Shown: positions 34,940-44,669, numbered from the stretch's first letter. The stretch: 64,000 nucleotides of DNA from Bacillota bacterium (GCA_023411215.1 JAEYOY010000001.1:62001-126000), one strand, 5' to 3'. Notes: generated by a model from the letters alone, not told the origin. Made by a program: numbers and translations.

Positions 34940-37525
34940 TTACTTAACAGTAATTGTCTTACCAAGATTGATGGTATGAAGAATGTAATTACTGTTGCTA
35001 AGTACCTCATGATACTGTACGGATCTTAAATAGATAGTCTTACCTACAACTGAGTAGTCAATATTTACAAGGTCAGCTACAAGAATTTCGTCACCCTTCA
35101 GATTAAAGGTAACAGCCTTATCAATAGCTGCTTTAATATGTGCTATGTCATTTTCGTTAAAATTATCTACAGTAACATAAGGGCTATCAAATGTATAAGT
35201 AGGAGCTTCCTGTGTATCAGTTACACCAAATGTAACAGTTTCTCTAAAGGTATAACCAGTTATTGCATTACCGCTAGCTGCAGTTACAGTCCAAGAACCC
35301 TTATCTGCTTTAACAATCTTTCCACCAGTAGCAGGTGTTAAATTGATTTGCATATTTGTACCAAGAGTTACTGCAGCAGTATCAAATACTTTACCCTCAT
35401 AACCATTACCTGCACCAAGAATATCTACAGAAACAGCAGCATCACTAAGAGCTATTCTCTGATTTCTGACACCGTTACTAGCATAACCGAATAAGGATAC
35501 TGTAACCTTAGCATCATTGTTACCACTCCACTCATTGAGCTTCATATCAACAGTTGTAGCATCTGCCTCTAATCTATAGGAAGTAGAAACAGTATCGCTA
35601 GTAGGCTTTGCTACAGTTACTGTAACATAAGTAGGCATAGCCTTCCCAGATGTTGTATCTTTTGCGGTAATCTTATACACATAAGTACCTGTAGCAGATT
35701 CTACATTATTAGGATTTTCAAATAAGTACTTCTGTGATCCAGTTGAATTTGCTACTGGAGTAGCAGTTGGATTAACTGTAATGTAAGGGCCGTTAGCAGG
35801 ATTACTTGTGCGATCAATTGCAACGCTGTACTTGCCGCCGTCCATCTTATCGCCATACTGATCCTTAACAGTTACTTCAACAGTTTTATTATCAATTACA
35901 TCATCATCATTGGATAATGTAAAGCTATTAGTATTTAAGGTTACTACGGATACTTCTCTTCTTGCACCAACTGTAATTGCGATGGAACCAACTACTACTT
36001 CATCCCATTTTACAATAACAGATGCGCTACCAATACCAACAGGTGTTAAGTTGCCTTGGTTATCAACCAATAATACACTAGTATTAGAGGAGGACATCTC
36101 CCAACCATCTACACCATACACTTGATTATCATTGTTGTTCTTATAATCATCATCGCCATTAGCCTTTTTGATTAATGCCTTAACATATAATTTAAAGTTG
36201 TTATCATCAACTGCGATGGTATGATTTACTTTCTTGAAATTATCCCAACTTGTTGCAACATCAGATGCAACGATGCTGGTTGCCTTATCAAGAACCTTCT
36301 CAACACAGGTAAGAACACCCTTTACTTCAAGAGCACCAACCTCAGTTCCGCCATCGTATTTCCATGTATGGAACTTAGCTGTAATAGTTGCTGTATTACC
36401 AATAGTATACATTGTCACTTCTTTGTTGTTACCTATATACAAATTAGTATCTGCTGTCTCAAGTGTTACTCTTGTCAACAGATCTGAGGTTGCAATATTA
36501 ACGCCATCAGCGTTTAACAAAGCGATCTTAATTTCTGTAGACTCGAAAACCTGAACCTGATTAGTCAGGATCTTGATTTCCTTAACATCTTCTACCTTAG
36601 TAGTTGCTGCTACAAACTTAACGTCTTTCATGTCAGTATATCTAACAACATAAGTTGCACCTGCAGCAAAATCATTGTACATATCAACAGTAGCTACCTT
36701 CTTATCTTCGCTTAATGTAACCTTCTTAGCAAGCTCTACTACTTCAGTAGTTCCAACTAATCTAACGATTGAAATCTTAGATGTATCGGTTACTTCAGAG
36801 TCAAAGGATAAATTGAAAGTATCAAGGTCAACCTGCTTAGCTTCAACCATGGAACCAGCAGCTTTTACTTTGTATGTAGCTTCAGCTGTTACATAGCTTG
36901 CATACTTAGTTGCATCTGATAACCAGCTTGTGTACTTAGCCTTAGACTGGAATGCACGAGCGGTAATTGTATACTCACCAGCCTTAGTAGCTGTGAATAC
37001 ACCCTTATCATCAATGGATGCGCCCTCGGGAGATACGGACCATCTTGTGATAGCCTGAGAACCCTTAGTCTTGTTAGCTACTGTAACATAGCTTCTGTTA
37101 AAGTCATGACCAACACCTACAGCAACCTGACCATCTTTAGGCAGATTGGTGATTGTTAAGTCTTTGATGTTATCTCTAACAGTAACGGTAGCTGTAAGCT
37201 CATCAACTTCCTCACCCTTCTTATCGGTGATAACTACGGAAATCTTTGTCTTACCAGCAGCTTCTGCTGTTGCGAGACCGTTCTTCTTGTTAACGGATAC
37301 TACATTTTTGTTAGCTGAAGACCAAAGGTACTTCCAGCCTGTTACTTTGTTTGAGATGTTGAAGTCAAATTCGTCCTTGCCATCTACACCAAGATGTAAT
37401 GTCTTGGTAGATGCATTGAGCTTCGGTGCCTTAGCAGCGAAAGCGCCTGCAGCAGGAGCGAGAGCAGTTACGATCATCGCTAATGCCAGAACGAAGGATA
37501 ACTTCTTAAAGAAATTCTTCTTCAT
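34940..37525 (-). CDS. Secreted Ig-like (BIG2-type) surface protein, possible S-layer component
   Basis: 861 residues. A signal peptide (about 1-31: basic MKKNFFKK, hydrophobic core, then GAFAA|KAPK) is followed by bacterial Ig-like modules. The first (about 35-120) shows the BIG2 pattern LHLGVDGKDEFDFN...WSSANKNVVSVNKKNGLATA and GKTKISVV. Others recur near 130-220 and 455-525 and further on. There is no LPXTG, SLH or CWB2 anchor, so the means of attachment is unknown. A consensus-like promoter and a perfect AAGGAGG suggest high expression, as for an S-layer or major surface protein; this is inference. Confidence 0.8.
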   Translation of the reverse strand: MKKNFFKKLSFVLALAMIVTALAPAAGAFAAKAPKLNASTKTLHLGVDGKDEFDFNISNKVTGWKYLWSSANKNVVSVNKKNGLATAEAAGKTKISVVITDKKGEEVDELTATVTVRDNIKDLTITNLPKDGQVAVGVGHDFNRSYVTVANKTKGSQAITRWSVSPEGASIDDKGVFTATKAGEYTITARAFQSKAKYTSWLSDATKYASYVTAEATYKVKAAGSMVEAKQVDLDTFNLSFDSEVTDTSKISIVRLVGTTEVVELAKKVTLSEDKKVATVDMYNDFAAGATYVVRYTDMKDVKFVAATTKVEDVKEIKILTNQVQVFESTEIKIALLNADGVNIATSDLLTRVTLETADTNLYIGNNKEVTMYTIGNTATITAKFHTWKYDGGTEVGALEVKGVLTCVEKVLDKATSIVASDVATSWDNFKKVNHTIAVDDNNFKLYVKALIKKANGDDDYKNNNDNQVYGVDGWEMSSSNTSVLLVDNQGNLTPVGIGSASVIVKWDEVVVGSIAITVGARREVSVVTLNTNSFTLSNDDDVIDNKTVEVTVKDQYGDKMDGGKYSVAIDRTSNPANGPYITVNPTATPVANSTGSQKYLFENPNNVESATGTYVYKITAKDTTSGKAMPTYVTVTVAKPTSDTVSTSYRLEADATTVDMKLNEWSGNNDAKVTVSLFGYASNGVRNQRIALSDAAVSVDILGAGNGYEGKVFDTAAVTLGTNMQINLTPATGGKIVKADKGSWTVTAASGNAITGYTFRETVTFGVTDTQEAPTYTFDSPYVTVDNFNENDIAHIKAAIDKAVTFNLKGDEILVADLVNIDYSVVGKTIYLRSVQYHEVLSNSNYILHTINLGKTITVK

Positions 37526-37656
37526 ATTCTTACTTCCTCCTTAAAATATATGGTTTGGTGTTATATTCTGCGCTCCATTACTCATTTCACAAAGTTTGTA
37601 AACCCCGTAAAATATAGAAAAGGTGACGCTTAATATAATCTTCCAACAACAAGATG

Positions 37657-37685
37657 ATTATAACAATAAAGGAAAAAAAGGTCAA
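37657..37685 (-). promoter_or_regulatory. Strong promoter of the Ig-like surface protein
   Basis: TTGACC (37685-37680), a 17-base spacer and TATAAT (37662-37657). The leader is about 125 bases, and AAGGAGG stands just before the ATG at 37525. Confidence 0.8.
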
Positions 37686-37964
37686 GTCTTTTATCCGTGT
37701 AATTTGGATATTTTACCAAATGGCCATCCTCCTAAACCGCTCTAATCTTCCGCGTTAGGTAGATTACATCTTAGTCAAAAAGCTTCCCGGGAAGACCCCT
37801 CTTCATAGCATTCGCCGCGAAATCCACTTACTGCAACAGACGTAGAATAGGATGTGACTTCATCTGATGCTTTGGCTGACCTTGCGGTTCCTGTACTGTT
37901 GCTTTGACTATGGTTATAATATGAACTTCTGTTGTGTCAAATTTATGTCAGGCTTTTGTCATAA
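37686..37964. other. Spacer between thrC and the surface-protein promoter
   Basis: On the minus strand a TTGACA lies at about 37941-37936, followed by a Ser-rich frame without a start codon and a CTTCCCGGGAAG-CTTTTT hairpin at about 37785-37800. This could be a short transcript with a terminator, but no known RNA was recognised. Confidence 0.4.
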
Positions 37965-39455
37965 TTAGATTATTTTCAAAAATTCCTCCACAACTGTCTG
38001 CATTTTTTCCGTATCACACACTTTAGTATGCAATACAGGGGCTGTACGTATCTCTTCCACCGCATTCGGAATTACTGTCTTGGATAGCTTATTCAACATA
38101 AGTGCCTGCTCATAATCATCCTCCGGTATTTGCGAGATATGGAGAGCCTCCAGTACACTTTTACCGAATTTATATGGGCTGGCAGTAGATACAATAACTG
38201 TTTTTGTTGTATCCAGGGTTTTGGTCCGATAATTATGATATACACTGGCTGCTACTGCGGTATGCGTATCCATTACATACCCATCTTCGGCATATACCTT
38301 ATCTATCGCTTCTTTTGTCTCCGTCTCGGAGGCCCAGCCACCAAGAAAGCTCCTAAGATTTTCTTTCATCGCATCCGTTATCTGATAAACTCCATGGGAG
38401 GTCAGTGCATTCATCAGTTCTGCAGTTATATTAGAATCATTATCAGCGATATGATAAATCAAACGTTCCAGATTGCTGGAGATCAGTATGTCCATGGATG
38501 GTGACTTGGTTAATATAAATTCCCTGTTCCTGTCATATCTACCTGTCTCAAAGAAATCAAACAACACCTTATTCTCATTGGAGGCACAGATTAACTTCTC
38601 AATCGGAATACCCATATGCTTTGCATAATATGCAGCAAGGATATTACCAAAGTTTCCGGTCGGTACAACAAAATTAATCTTCTCACCATCGACAATTTGA
38701 CCCTGCCTTATTAAGGAGGTATAGGAATAAACATAATATACAATCTGTGGCACCAAACGGCCGATATTAATGGAATTGGCTGAGGAGAACAGGTAACCTG
38801 CCTTCTTAAGACGAGCTGCTAAGTCTTTATCATTAAACATCTTCTTAACACCGGTCTGCGCATCATCAAAGTTACCTCTGATTCCTACAACATGAGTATT
38901 GGCTCCCTGCTGGGTAACCATCTGCTTTTCCTGTACGCTGCTAACACCGTCCTTCGGGTAAAATACGATTATACTTGTCCCCTTGACATCAGCAAAGCCA
39001 GCTAGGGCTGCCTTACCTGTATCTCCTGAGGTAGCCGTAAGTATTACAATCTCTTCTTGAACATTATTTTTTTTTGCCGACGTCGTTAATAAATGAGGCA
39101 AAATCGATAATGCCATATCCTTAAATGCTATGGTTGCTCCGTGAAAAAGCTCCAGATAAAATGTCTGGCCTACCTTTTTAATTGGAGCAATCTCAGGAGT
39201 GTCAAACTTCGAATCATATGCCTTCGCAATACACTCCTTCAGTTCCTCATCGGAATAATCCGTGAGAAATAATTTCATTACCTCGTAAGCCGTCTCTTGA
39301 TAGCTAAGCCTGGACAGCTCTTTCATTGACTTTACAAGAACTGGTATTGTTTCCGGAACGTATAATCCGCCGTCCGGGGATAATCCCTGTAGAACAGCCT
39401 GTGAAGCTGTTACTCTGTTACTCGAATCTCTTGTGCTCCTATACATTAGGTTCAT
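37965..39455 (-). CDS. thrC: Threonine synthase
   Basis: PLP enzyme turning O-phosphohomoserine into threonine. The 496 residues are of the long (class I, yeast/E. coli-like) type: N-terminal YRSTRD and GLSPDGGLYVPE, the PLP lysine K112 in HGATIAFKD, TATSGDTGKAALAGF for the phosphate loop, and FVVPTGNFGNILAAYYAK. It stands alone, without hom or thrB. About 180 bases of upstream spacer show no T-box or threonine leader. Confidence 0.95.
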   Translation of the reverse strand: MNLMYRSTRDSSNRVTASQAVLQGLSPDGGLYVPETIPVLVKSMKELSRLSYQETAYEVMKLFLTDYSDEELKECIAKAYDSKFDTPEIAPIKKVGQTFYLELFHGATIAFKDMALSILPHLLTTSAKKNNVQEEIVILTATSGDTGKAALAGFADVKGTSIIVFYPKDGVSSVQEKQMVTQQGANTHVVGIRGNFDDAQTGVKKMFNDKDLAARLKKAGYLFSSANSINIGRLVPQIVYYVYSYTSLIRQGQIVDGEKINFVVPTGNFGNILAAYYAKHMGIPIEKLICASNENKVLFDFFETGRYDRNREFILTKSPSMDILISSNLERLIYHIADNDSNITAELMNALTSHGVYQITDAMKENLRSFLGGWASETETKEAIDKVYAEDGYVMDTHTAVAASVYHNYRTKTLDTTKTVIVSTASPYKFGKSVLEALHISQIPEDDYEQALMLNKLSKTVIPNAVEEIRTAPVLHTKVCDTEKMQTVVEEFLKII

Positions 39456-39696
39456 AATTATTTCAATCCCCTTTACTCATATTTATTTGACGTCTACTCA
39501 TCATACCTGATCTTTACTTAATAATAAGCTTCATCGATATCATCACCAATAATAAGTCCTGATAAAGCTTTATGAGCACAGGCAGTCGGAAATAGGAAAG
39601 CCTCCGTAAACACGTATAAATCGCCTTCACACTTTCACACGTCACAAGTTTCAAGTATTATAACATGACAGTTCTTCAGACACAATACGTATCCCT

Positions 39697-40647
39697 CTAT
39701 TTTTCTTTATAAAATTCGTGCCCACCATGCTTAAACAGCCAATTCAGATTATCATCAAACCATCTCGCACTGCTGGACTTTGTTCGCTTTCTCGCAACAA
39801 AATATAATGCACCTTCCGAATAATCTTCTCCTTCCAGTGCTCTGATTACCGCTTCCTTTGTATTATCAGATATGTCTACCGACCAATAGCTCTTATCATC
39901 TACTGGTGAAAACTGATACTCTCCGTCCTTATTCTGGAATATGACATCTTCCACATTATCCGGGAAACTATCATCGGCGATTCGGTTAAAAATTACATTT
40001 ACAATTAAAATCTTACCTACCATATCTTCGCCGCCAGCCTCCGCCTGAACGATACGCTCCAGCATACGGATTTCTTTTTTGGAAACATCGATTACATAAG
40101 GAGAGCTCGTTTCCTCTGTCGACAAGCTTTGGATCTCATCCTCCGATGGAGAATCTTTCTTAGCCTCAATCAGGGGAATTCCATTGCCTGTGGAGGATAC
40201 TACTGTGCTAATCGAAGCAAAATCAGGCATCTGATCCAACAATTCATTATACTCTTCTTGATTCATGGCGGTGCCAAGCAGCCACATTGTATTAGCTTCT
40301 ATCCCTGCATCGGATGATACCTCTGCGGTAACTGCATTCATATCCCGTGTACTTCCAAGTCCTGTCTGCATAACCTCTGCTACACCAAATGGATTTTGTA
40401 TCTTTGATTGGATTAACAGAATTGGAAGGTCTGCTACTTGCAGATCAGACAATTCTTCATTAATCTTCTCTTGTGTCTCTTCAGCTTTCGTGCTTATCCC
40501 TGCCGCTTTGGAATTGATGTTATAAAACACGTCAGATCCCATAATCAGCATCATTACAGATAATGCATATGCCGTAATCACCATTATGATACCATGCTGG
40601 CTTTCATGCAATTTTCTCTTTTGAAGAAACGAATTTATTATTGACAT
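39697..40647 (-). CDS. SleB-type cell wall hydrolase with membrane anchor
   Basis: 316 residues. A membrane segment at about 22-45 anchors the N-terminus, followed by a linker and then the Hydrolase_2/SleB domain (about 193-316). The latter has VQAEAGGEDMVGK, with the likely catalytic Glu, then VIFNRI, FPDNVEDVIF and GALYFVARK. SleB and CwlJ are lytic enzymes of the spore cortex. This one lacks a peptidoglycan-binding domain, and its promoter looks like sigma A, so it may act in vegetative wall turnover instead. Confidence 0.88.
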   Translation of the reverse strand: MSIINSFLQKRKLHESQHGIIMVITAYALSVMMLIMGSDVFYNINSKAAGISTKAEETQEKINEELSDLQVADLPILLIQSKIQNPFGVAEVMQTGLGSTRDMNAVTAEVSSDAGIEANTMWLLGTAMNQEEYNELLDQMPDFASISTVVSSTGNGIPLIEAKKDSPSEDEIQSLSTEETSSPYVIDVSKKEIRMLERIVQAEAGGEDMVGKILIVNVIFNRIADDSFPDNVEDVIFQNKDGEYQFSPVDDKSYWSVDISDNTKEAVIRALEGEDYSEGALYFVARKRTKSSSARWFDDNLNWLFKHGGHEFYKEK

Positions 40648-40722
40648 AAATTTTTCCTCTTTTCTAGATCTTTCACTGGTTAGAATTTTCCATTTATTGG
40701 AATGATTGGTAATGATATCAGC

Positions 40723-40751
40723 ATTATAGGCAAAGGTTGATTTAGTGTCAA
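40723..40751 (-). promoter_or_regulatory. Consensus promoter of the SleB-type gene
   Basis: TTGACA (40751-40746), a 17-base spacer and TATAAT (40728-40723). A perfect sigma-A promoter, with a leader of about 70 bases. Confidence 0.85.
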
Positions 40752-41035
40752 TAAGTCAATCACAATTTCGTGACAAACCACCATAAGTGGATACCTTAAT
40801 TTACCATCTGTGGAAATTTAGTACAACTAATCATTCTAAATCATCCTTTATTTTGTGTGTATTGCACATACTAATTTTAACATTTTATTAACTATATATT
40901 AAATATTTTACGTGCTTTTCTCAATATTTATACATATTCTACTGCTTTAGTACGTTTTAAGGGCTAAAAATGTGTCATTCTACACAAATGGACCTTAATA
41001 GTTTGTTAACAATTTATCATATCCCTCTGTGTATG

Positions 41036-41064
41036 TTGATATACCTAACTTTATCTGTTATATT
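41036..41064 (+). promoter_or_regulatory. Promoter of the AP2-domain gene
   Basis: TTGATA, a 17-base spacer and TATATT. The transcript would start within a few bases of the GAGGTGG ribosome site, giving an almost leaderless message. The 280 bases upstream to the SleB promoter are A+T-rich and hold nothing else I can support. Confidence 0.65.
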
Positions 41065-41084
41065 GTTATAGAGGTGGTTAAATT

Positions 41085-41888
41085 ATGTTGCCAGGCGTAT
41101 ATCAGTCCTCCATGAAAAATGGAAAAACCTATTATCGAGCCTCCATAACTCATCGAGCTAAGCATATAAGCTTAGGGAGCTATTTCCGTGAAGAGGATGC
41201 AAGTAAAGCATATCTTCTTGCGGTAAAGATACTAACAGACAACTCGGTTCCCGATATTGAGGGGTATCCCGATGGTTGTCCGCTTTCCTTCCATAAATGG
41301 GTGGTTCTGATCAATTATCGGGATAATCTTATCTATTTCAAAAATCCAATCTACCTTAAGAAGAGATATTTCTTATATTATTTAGATATCAAAACCTGCC
41401 TTCGTTTTGATGCGGAGGATCTCTTTTATTATGCTCACCACAAAATTATGAAACGAGGCGGCCATCTCTTTGTATCCGATTACGGCATGCAGGTTAATAT
41501 ACTATCCAGATACGGTATCAAAAACTATGCTGTTGCCGGTAAGGATTATCTGTTTGTTAACGGTAACAACCATGACTATAGCTATCAAAATATAGAAATT
41601 GTAAATCCATACCACGGGGTAACAAAAGTTATGAAGAAAGGGCTTCCTTATTACATCGCTAAGGTCCATATAAACGGTGATTATCTGATTGGTAGATACC
41701 GCAGTGAAACAGAGGCTGCTATAGCATATAATAAAGCTGTATTAATATTAAGAAATAAGGGGTTAAAAAGAAATTATCCGCAGAATTATATAGAAGGAAT
41801 GGATGAGATCACTTATGCTTCCATTTATCAGAAACTGAGAATATCCAAGAAATTAATAATATATGCTGATTCCATTAATAATATGTAA
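41085..41888 (+). CDS. AP2-like/HNH-relic/AP2-like DNA-binding protein
   Basis: 267 residues, not a known named protein. Two AP2/ERF-like modules flank a middle region. Module one (about 3-50) reads GVYQSSMKNGKTYYRASI...HISLGSYFREEDASKAYLLA, and module two (about 177-222) GVTKVMKKGLPYYIAKV...YLIGRYRSETEAAIAYNKA. The middle (about 60-175) follows the layout of HNH homing endonucleases, but the catalytic motif VDHINGN is replaced by YLFVNGN (155-161) with YQNIEIV kept after it, and the HRL histidine is also gone. It thus looks like a nuclease that lost its activity and became a DNA-binding protein. It is monocistronic, and its stop codon lies in a family 2 repeat. Confidence 0.75.
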   Translation: MLPGVYQSSMKNGKTYYRASITHRAKHISLGSYFREEDASKAYLLAVKILTDNSVPDIEGYPDGCPLSFHKWVVLINYRDNLIYFKNPIYLKKRYFLYYLDIKTCLRFDAEDLFYYAHHKIMKRGGHLFVSDYGMQVNILSRYGIKNYAVAGKDYLFVNGNNHDYSYQNIEIVNPYHGVTKVMKKGLPYYIAKVHINGDYLIGRYRSETEAAIAYNKAVLILRNKGLKRNYPQNYIEGMDEITYASIYQKLRISKKLIIYADSINNM

Positions 41889-42022
41889 CTATTCAAAACA
41901 GCAGAAATATTTAGAAAACAGACGTGAATGCCTGCATTCTAAGGACTATGTTTATATATTTCTACTGGAACGACCAAAACAGTGAGGAAATCCGTAGGAT
42001 TTTGAGCCTGATCTGAATAGTT
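41886..42022. repeat. Structured intergenic repeat, family 2, copy 1
   Basis: Closed by TAACTATTCA and TGAATAGTT. Internal stems include GAAATATTTAGAA with TATATATTTCTAC, and AAATCC-GTA-GGATTT. It matches 57837-57975 over its full length, and 51011-51091 in reverse orientation. It begins at the stop codon of the AP2 gene. Confidence 0.8.
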
Positions 42023-42167
42023 GCAATAATGATAATAATCATAGTGAAGTGGTTTACACTAATATATTAACAATGTTTTAAATTTTATTAATAAACTACC
42101 TTTCTTGTAAATATGTGCTATAATAAACTTATATTTTTTCTTCTTCCGTTTTTATAGTTTTGCAAAT

Positions 42168-42244
42168 GAAAGCCATTGACTACTCCAACAAGTGCTCTAG
42201 TACATTCGGAATGTACTAACTTGTATAGGAATAATCAATGGCTT
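42168..42244. terminator. Long hairpin after the two-component genes
   Basis: AAGCCATTGA and TCAATGGCTT close a 77-base structure with inner ACAAGT/ACTTGT and AGTACAT/ATGTACT stems. It lies next to the kinase stop and probably acts as terminator or RNA stabiliser. Confidence 0.6.
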
Positions 42245-42250
42245 AATTTG

Positions 42251-43327
42251 TTATGGTTCATTTTTCAATTCTACAGTAAAAACTGTTCCATTCTCATCGC
42301 TTTTAGCAGATATTTTTCCTTCGTGCATCTCAATGATACTCTGTGCAATCGCCAGCCCAAGTCCGCTGCCGCCTGTTTCTGATGATCTTGAGGTTTCCAC
42401 TCGGTAGAAGCGTTGGAATATTCTCGTTAAATCCTCCTTCGGTATCACATCTCCGAAATTCGTGACGGTAATTACTATTCCCTGTTCTTCCTTCACAAGC
42501 TCAATGATAATATTCTTGCCGTCTCTACCGTACTTGATTGCATTACTGATCAAATTGGCAAAAGCTCTGGCCAGAAGGTTTCCATCCGCTTTAATTATGG
42601 CAGAACTGTACTTAGAGCAGAATTCATATTCGAGGTTATATTCAGAGAAGCTAGGATAGAATTCATCGACCAACTGATTAATCATTTTAACCATATCAAC
42701 CTCGGAATAATCCGCCTTAACCTCACCAAAATTGAATTTAGTATAAGTAAAGAGATCTTCAATCAGTTTCTCCAGACGCTTCGATTTGTTATAAGCAATA
42801 TCAATATATTTTCTCTGGGTTTCCTGGGTTAATTCCTTAGAGGACACCAGATCCAGATATCCGATAATAGAGGTTAAGGGTGTTCGAAGGTCATGGGCTA
42901 CACTCGTTATCAATTCATTCTTAGCATATTCGCTGCGACGTTCATTCTCCATAATCTCCTTAATATCATCCGCCATCTGATTTAGCTTAACAGCCAATAA
43001 TGCAAATTCATCCTCATTGTTAATCTCAATACGATTATTAAAGTTTCCTTGAGATATCTGGTTAATACCATCGATCATTTCCTTAATATAAGAAATGAAT
43101 TTCTTCGTCAACAGCAGAAAGTAGGTGATAAACAGAATAATTCCCGCTACTATCGTCAACATGGTAATAATCGCGGCCGATGCTCCCGAGAGCTCCTGAA
43201 AGCTTTTACCCAATATGATATAAATCCCGATATGCAGTAGCGCAATGGTCAGCAGCATATACAAGAGACTCAAGATGCTATATAAAACAATCTCGAATCG
43301 AAAGCTTTTGAAAATGCTATTCTTCAA
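42251..43327 (-). CDS. Sensor histidine kinase (VanS-like)
   Basis: Membrane kinase with two helices (about residues 16-40 and 55-75), a HAMP domain (about 80-130), a HisKA box VAHDLRTPLTS holding the phosphorylated His, and the ATPase boxes NLISNAIKYG, TNFGDVIP and GGSGLGLAIAQ. The short extracellular loop suggests that the stimulus is sensed in the membrane. The gene overlaps the regulator gene. No ATG fits: the frame opens at TTG 43339, but GGGGAG abuts it, so TTG 43327 (12 bases away) is preferred, with modest confidence. Targets unknown. Confidence 0.9.
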   Translation of the reverse strand: MKNSIFKSFRFEIVLYSILSLLYMLLTIALLHIGIYIILGKSFQELSGASAAIITMLTIVAGIILFITYFLLLTKKFISYIKEMIDGINQISQGNFNNRIEINNEDEFALLAVKLNQMADDIKEIMENERRSEYAKNELITSVAHDLRTPLTSIIGYLDLVSSKELTQETQRKYIDIAYNKSKRLEKLIEDLFTYTKFNFGEVKADYSEVDMVKMINQLVDEFYPSFSEYNLEYEFCSKYSSAIIKADGNLLARAFANLISNAIKYGRDGKNIIIELVKEEQGIVITVTNFGDVIPKEDLTRIFQRFYRVETSRSSETGGSGLGLAIAQSIIEMHEGKISAKSDENGTVFTVELKNEP

Positions 43328-44018
43328 TCTTATAACCAACTCCCCATACCGTTTTTATTATCTGTGCATCTCGTGAATCCATCTCTATCTTCTCTCTAAT
43401 TCTACGGATATGAACCATCACTGTATTGTTTGCTTCGTACATCTTCTCATTCCAAACTCGCTCAAAGATATCATCCGTAGAAAAAACCCTTCCCACATTA
43501 CTTGCCAGCAGATATAAGATATCAAATTCGATTGGGGTCAGCTTCACATCCTTGCCGTAAGCATTCACCTTATGATTTTCCTTATTAATAATCAAATGAT
43601 CCAGTACGATTTCCTTGTCCTGCTTCTCATCATGAGAACTCGGATTGAATTTGGTATATCTTCGAAGCTGGGACTTCACTCTAGCCGTCAACTCCAATGG
43701 ATTGAAGGGTTTTATTACATAGTCGTCGGCTCCTGTTCCCAGTCCAATAATCTTATCCAAATCGGCTGACCGGGCACTCAGCATAATAATCGGTACCGTA
43801 CTTGTCTCACGGATCTTTTTACACATAGTAAGCCCATCCATACCGGGCATCATAATATCCAGTATCACAAGCTTGACATCTTCTGTCTCCAAAAGCTTAA
43901 GTCCCTCTCTTGCACTGTTGGCCTTAAGCACCAGATACCCTTCACTCACCAGATGAATCTCTACCAAATCCGCTATATCCTTATCATCATCCACCACTAA
44001 AATTCCGACCTGTTCCAT
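43317..44018 (-). CDS. OmpR/VanR-type response regulator
   Basis: Receiver domain with acidic pocket VVDDD (8-12), phospho-acceptor D54 (LDIMMPGMDG), LSARSADLD and K in VIKPFNP, followed by a winged-helix output domain ending WGVGYKIEE. The frame is open to 44054, but AAAGG lies ten bases before the ATG at 44018, giving 233 residues. Upstream of the kinase in the same transcript. There are no resistance genes nearby, so a vancomycin role should not be assumed. Confidence 0.93.
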   Translation of the reverse strand: MEQVGILVVDDDKDIADLVEIHLVSEGYLVLKANSAREGLKLLETEDVKLVILDIMMPGMDGLTMCKKIRETSTVPIIMLSARSADLDKIIGLGTGADDYVIKPFNPLELTARVKSQLRRYTKFNPSSHDEKQDKEIVLDHLIINKENHKVNAYGKDVKLTPIEFDILYLLASNVGRVFSTDDIFERVWNEKMYEANNTVMVHIRRIREKIEMDSRDAQIIKTVWGVGYKIEE

Positions 44019-44311
44019 AATGACCATACCTTTCTTAAAACCAATAAAATTCATGACAAGCGTACCATCACGCTGTGGCTACGTGCAATTTTGCTTGCTA
44101 AATTCTGTATTCACACTAGCCCAAACATCCCGTTTCTTTGACATAGCTCTTCCCAAGGTTGTTCTTTATTCTCCAAATACAGTTCGGGATTCATCTTCCT
44201 TAGTTTATCATAATCATAACATATCCATAATCAAAAATCTTTAAAATTTTCTTAATAATACGTACAACTTCCTTAATTAGCGCATATGAAGCAAAGTCAT
44301 TCACACAGTCA
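44019..44311. other. Spacer upstream of the regulator, no gene seen
   Basis: Holds the unseen promoter of the two-component pair. A minus-strand TTGATT near 44235 is a weak -35 candidate. Confidence 0.35.
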
Positions 44312-44623
44312 GGAAGCATGTGGGGGTACCGCATAACCAGCGGCCGGGGTATGAGCTTATGTTATTTTAGATCAGGAAGGTTCCTTACTGCCACTTCCGC
44401 TTTATATTATGCGACAAGCCCGTAAATCGGATTTGTCTGAGCACAGGAACCCTTCAAAAGATAAGCACTTCTAATCCTCCTCCGGTTCCTGTGTGAGTTG
44501 TCCGATTTACGGGCTGCTATAAGCATAGTATAGAGCGGTTAGTGGCATAAGGGTTCTTCCGTTATAAAATCACATAAGCCCATACCTCGGCCGCGTCACT
44601 CATACACCTTCCGGCATGCTTCC
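44312..44623. repeat. 312-bp imperfect palindrome
   Basis: Arms pair in register over the whole length: GGAAGCATG (44312) with CATGCTTCC (44623); GCGGCCG (44340) with CGGCCGC (44594), within a 22-base block matching at 20; AGCCCGTAAATCGGA (44417-44431) with its perfect complement (44501-44515); and CAGGAACC (44444) with GGTTCCTG (44491). The loop is about 32 bases. It is richer in G+C than its surroundings. It could be a foldback mobile element, a structured RNA or a terminator-like insulator. Confidence 0.85.
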
Positions 44624-44669
44624 GTAACCTTATTATTATCGCAAAATTTCTCATTCCATTTGTTTCTGA

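Noticed and set aside
37785..37940. Ser-rich open frame on the minus strand between thrC and the surface protein, ending in EECYEEGSSREAF-like residues
   Set aside because: It has no start codon or ribosome site. The ending resembles a short peptide, but there is no modification or export gene nearby; more likely chance or a gene scar.
43317..44018. Two-component pair as a vancomycin-resistance vanRS
   Set aside because: The similarity is only at the family level, and no vanH/A/X, vanY or vanZ genes are present.
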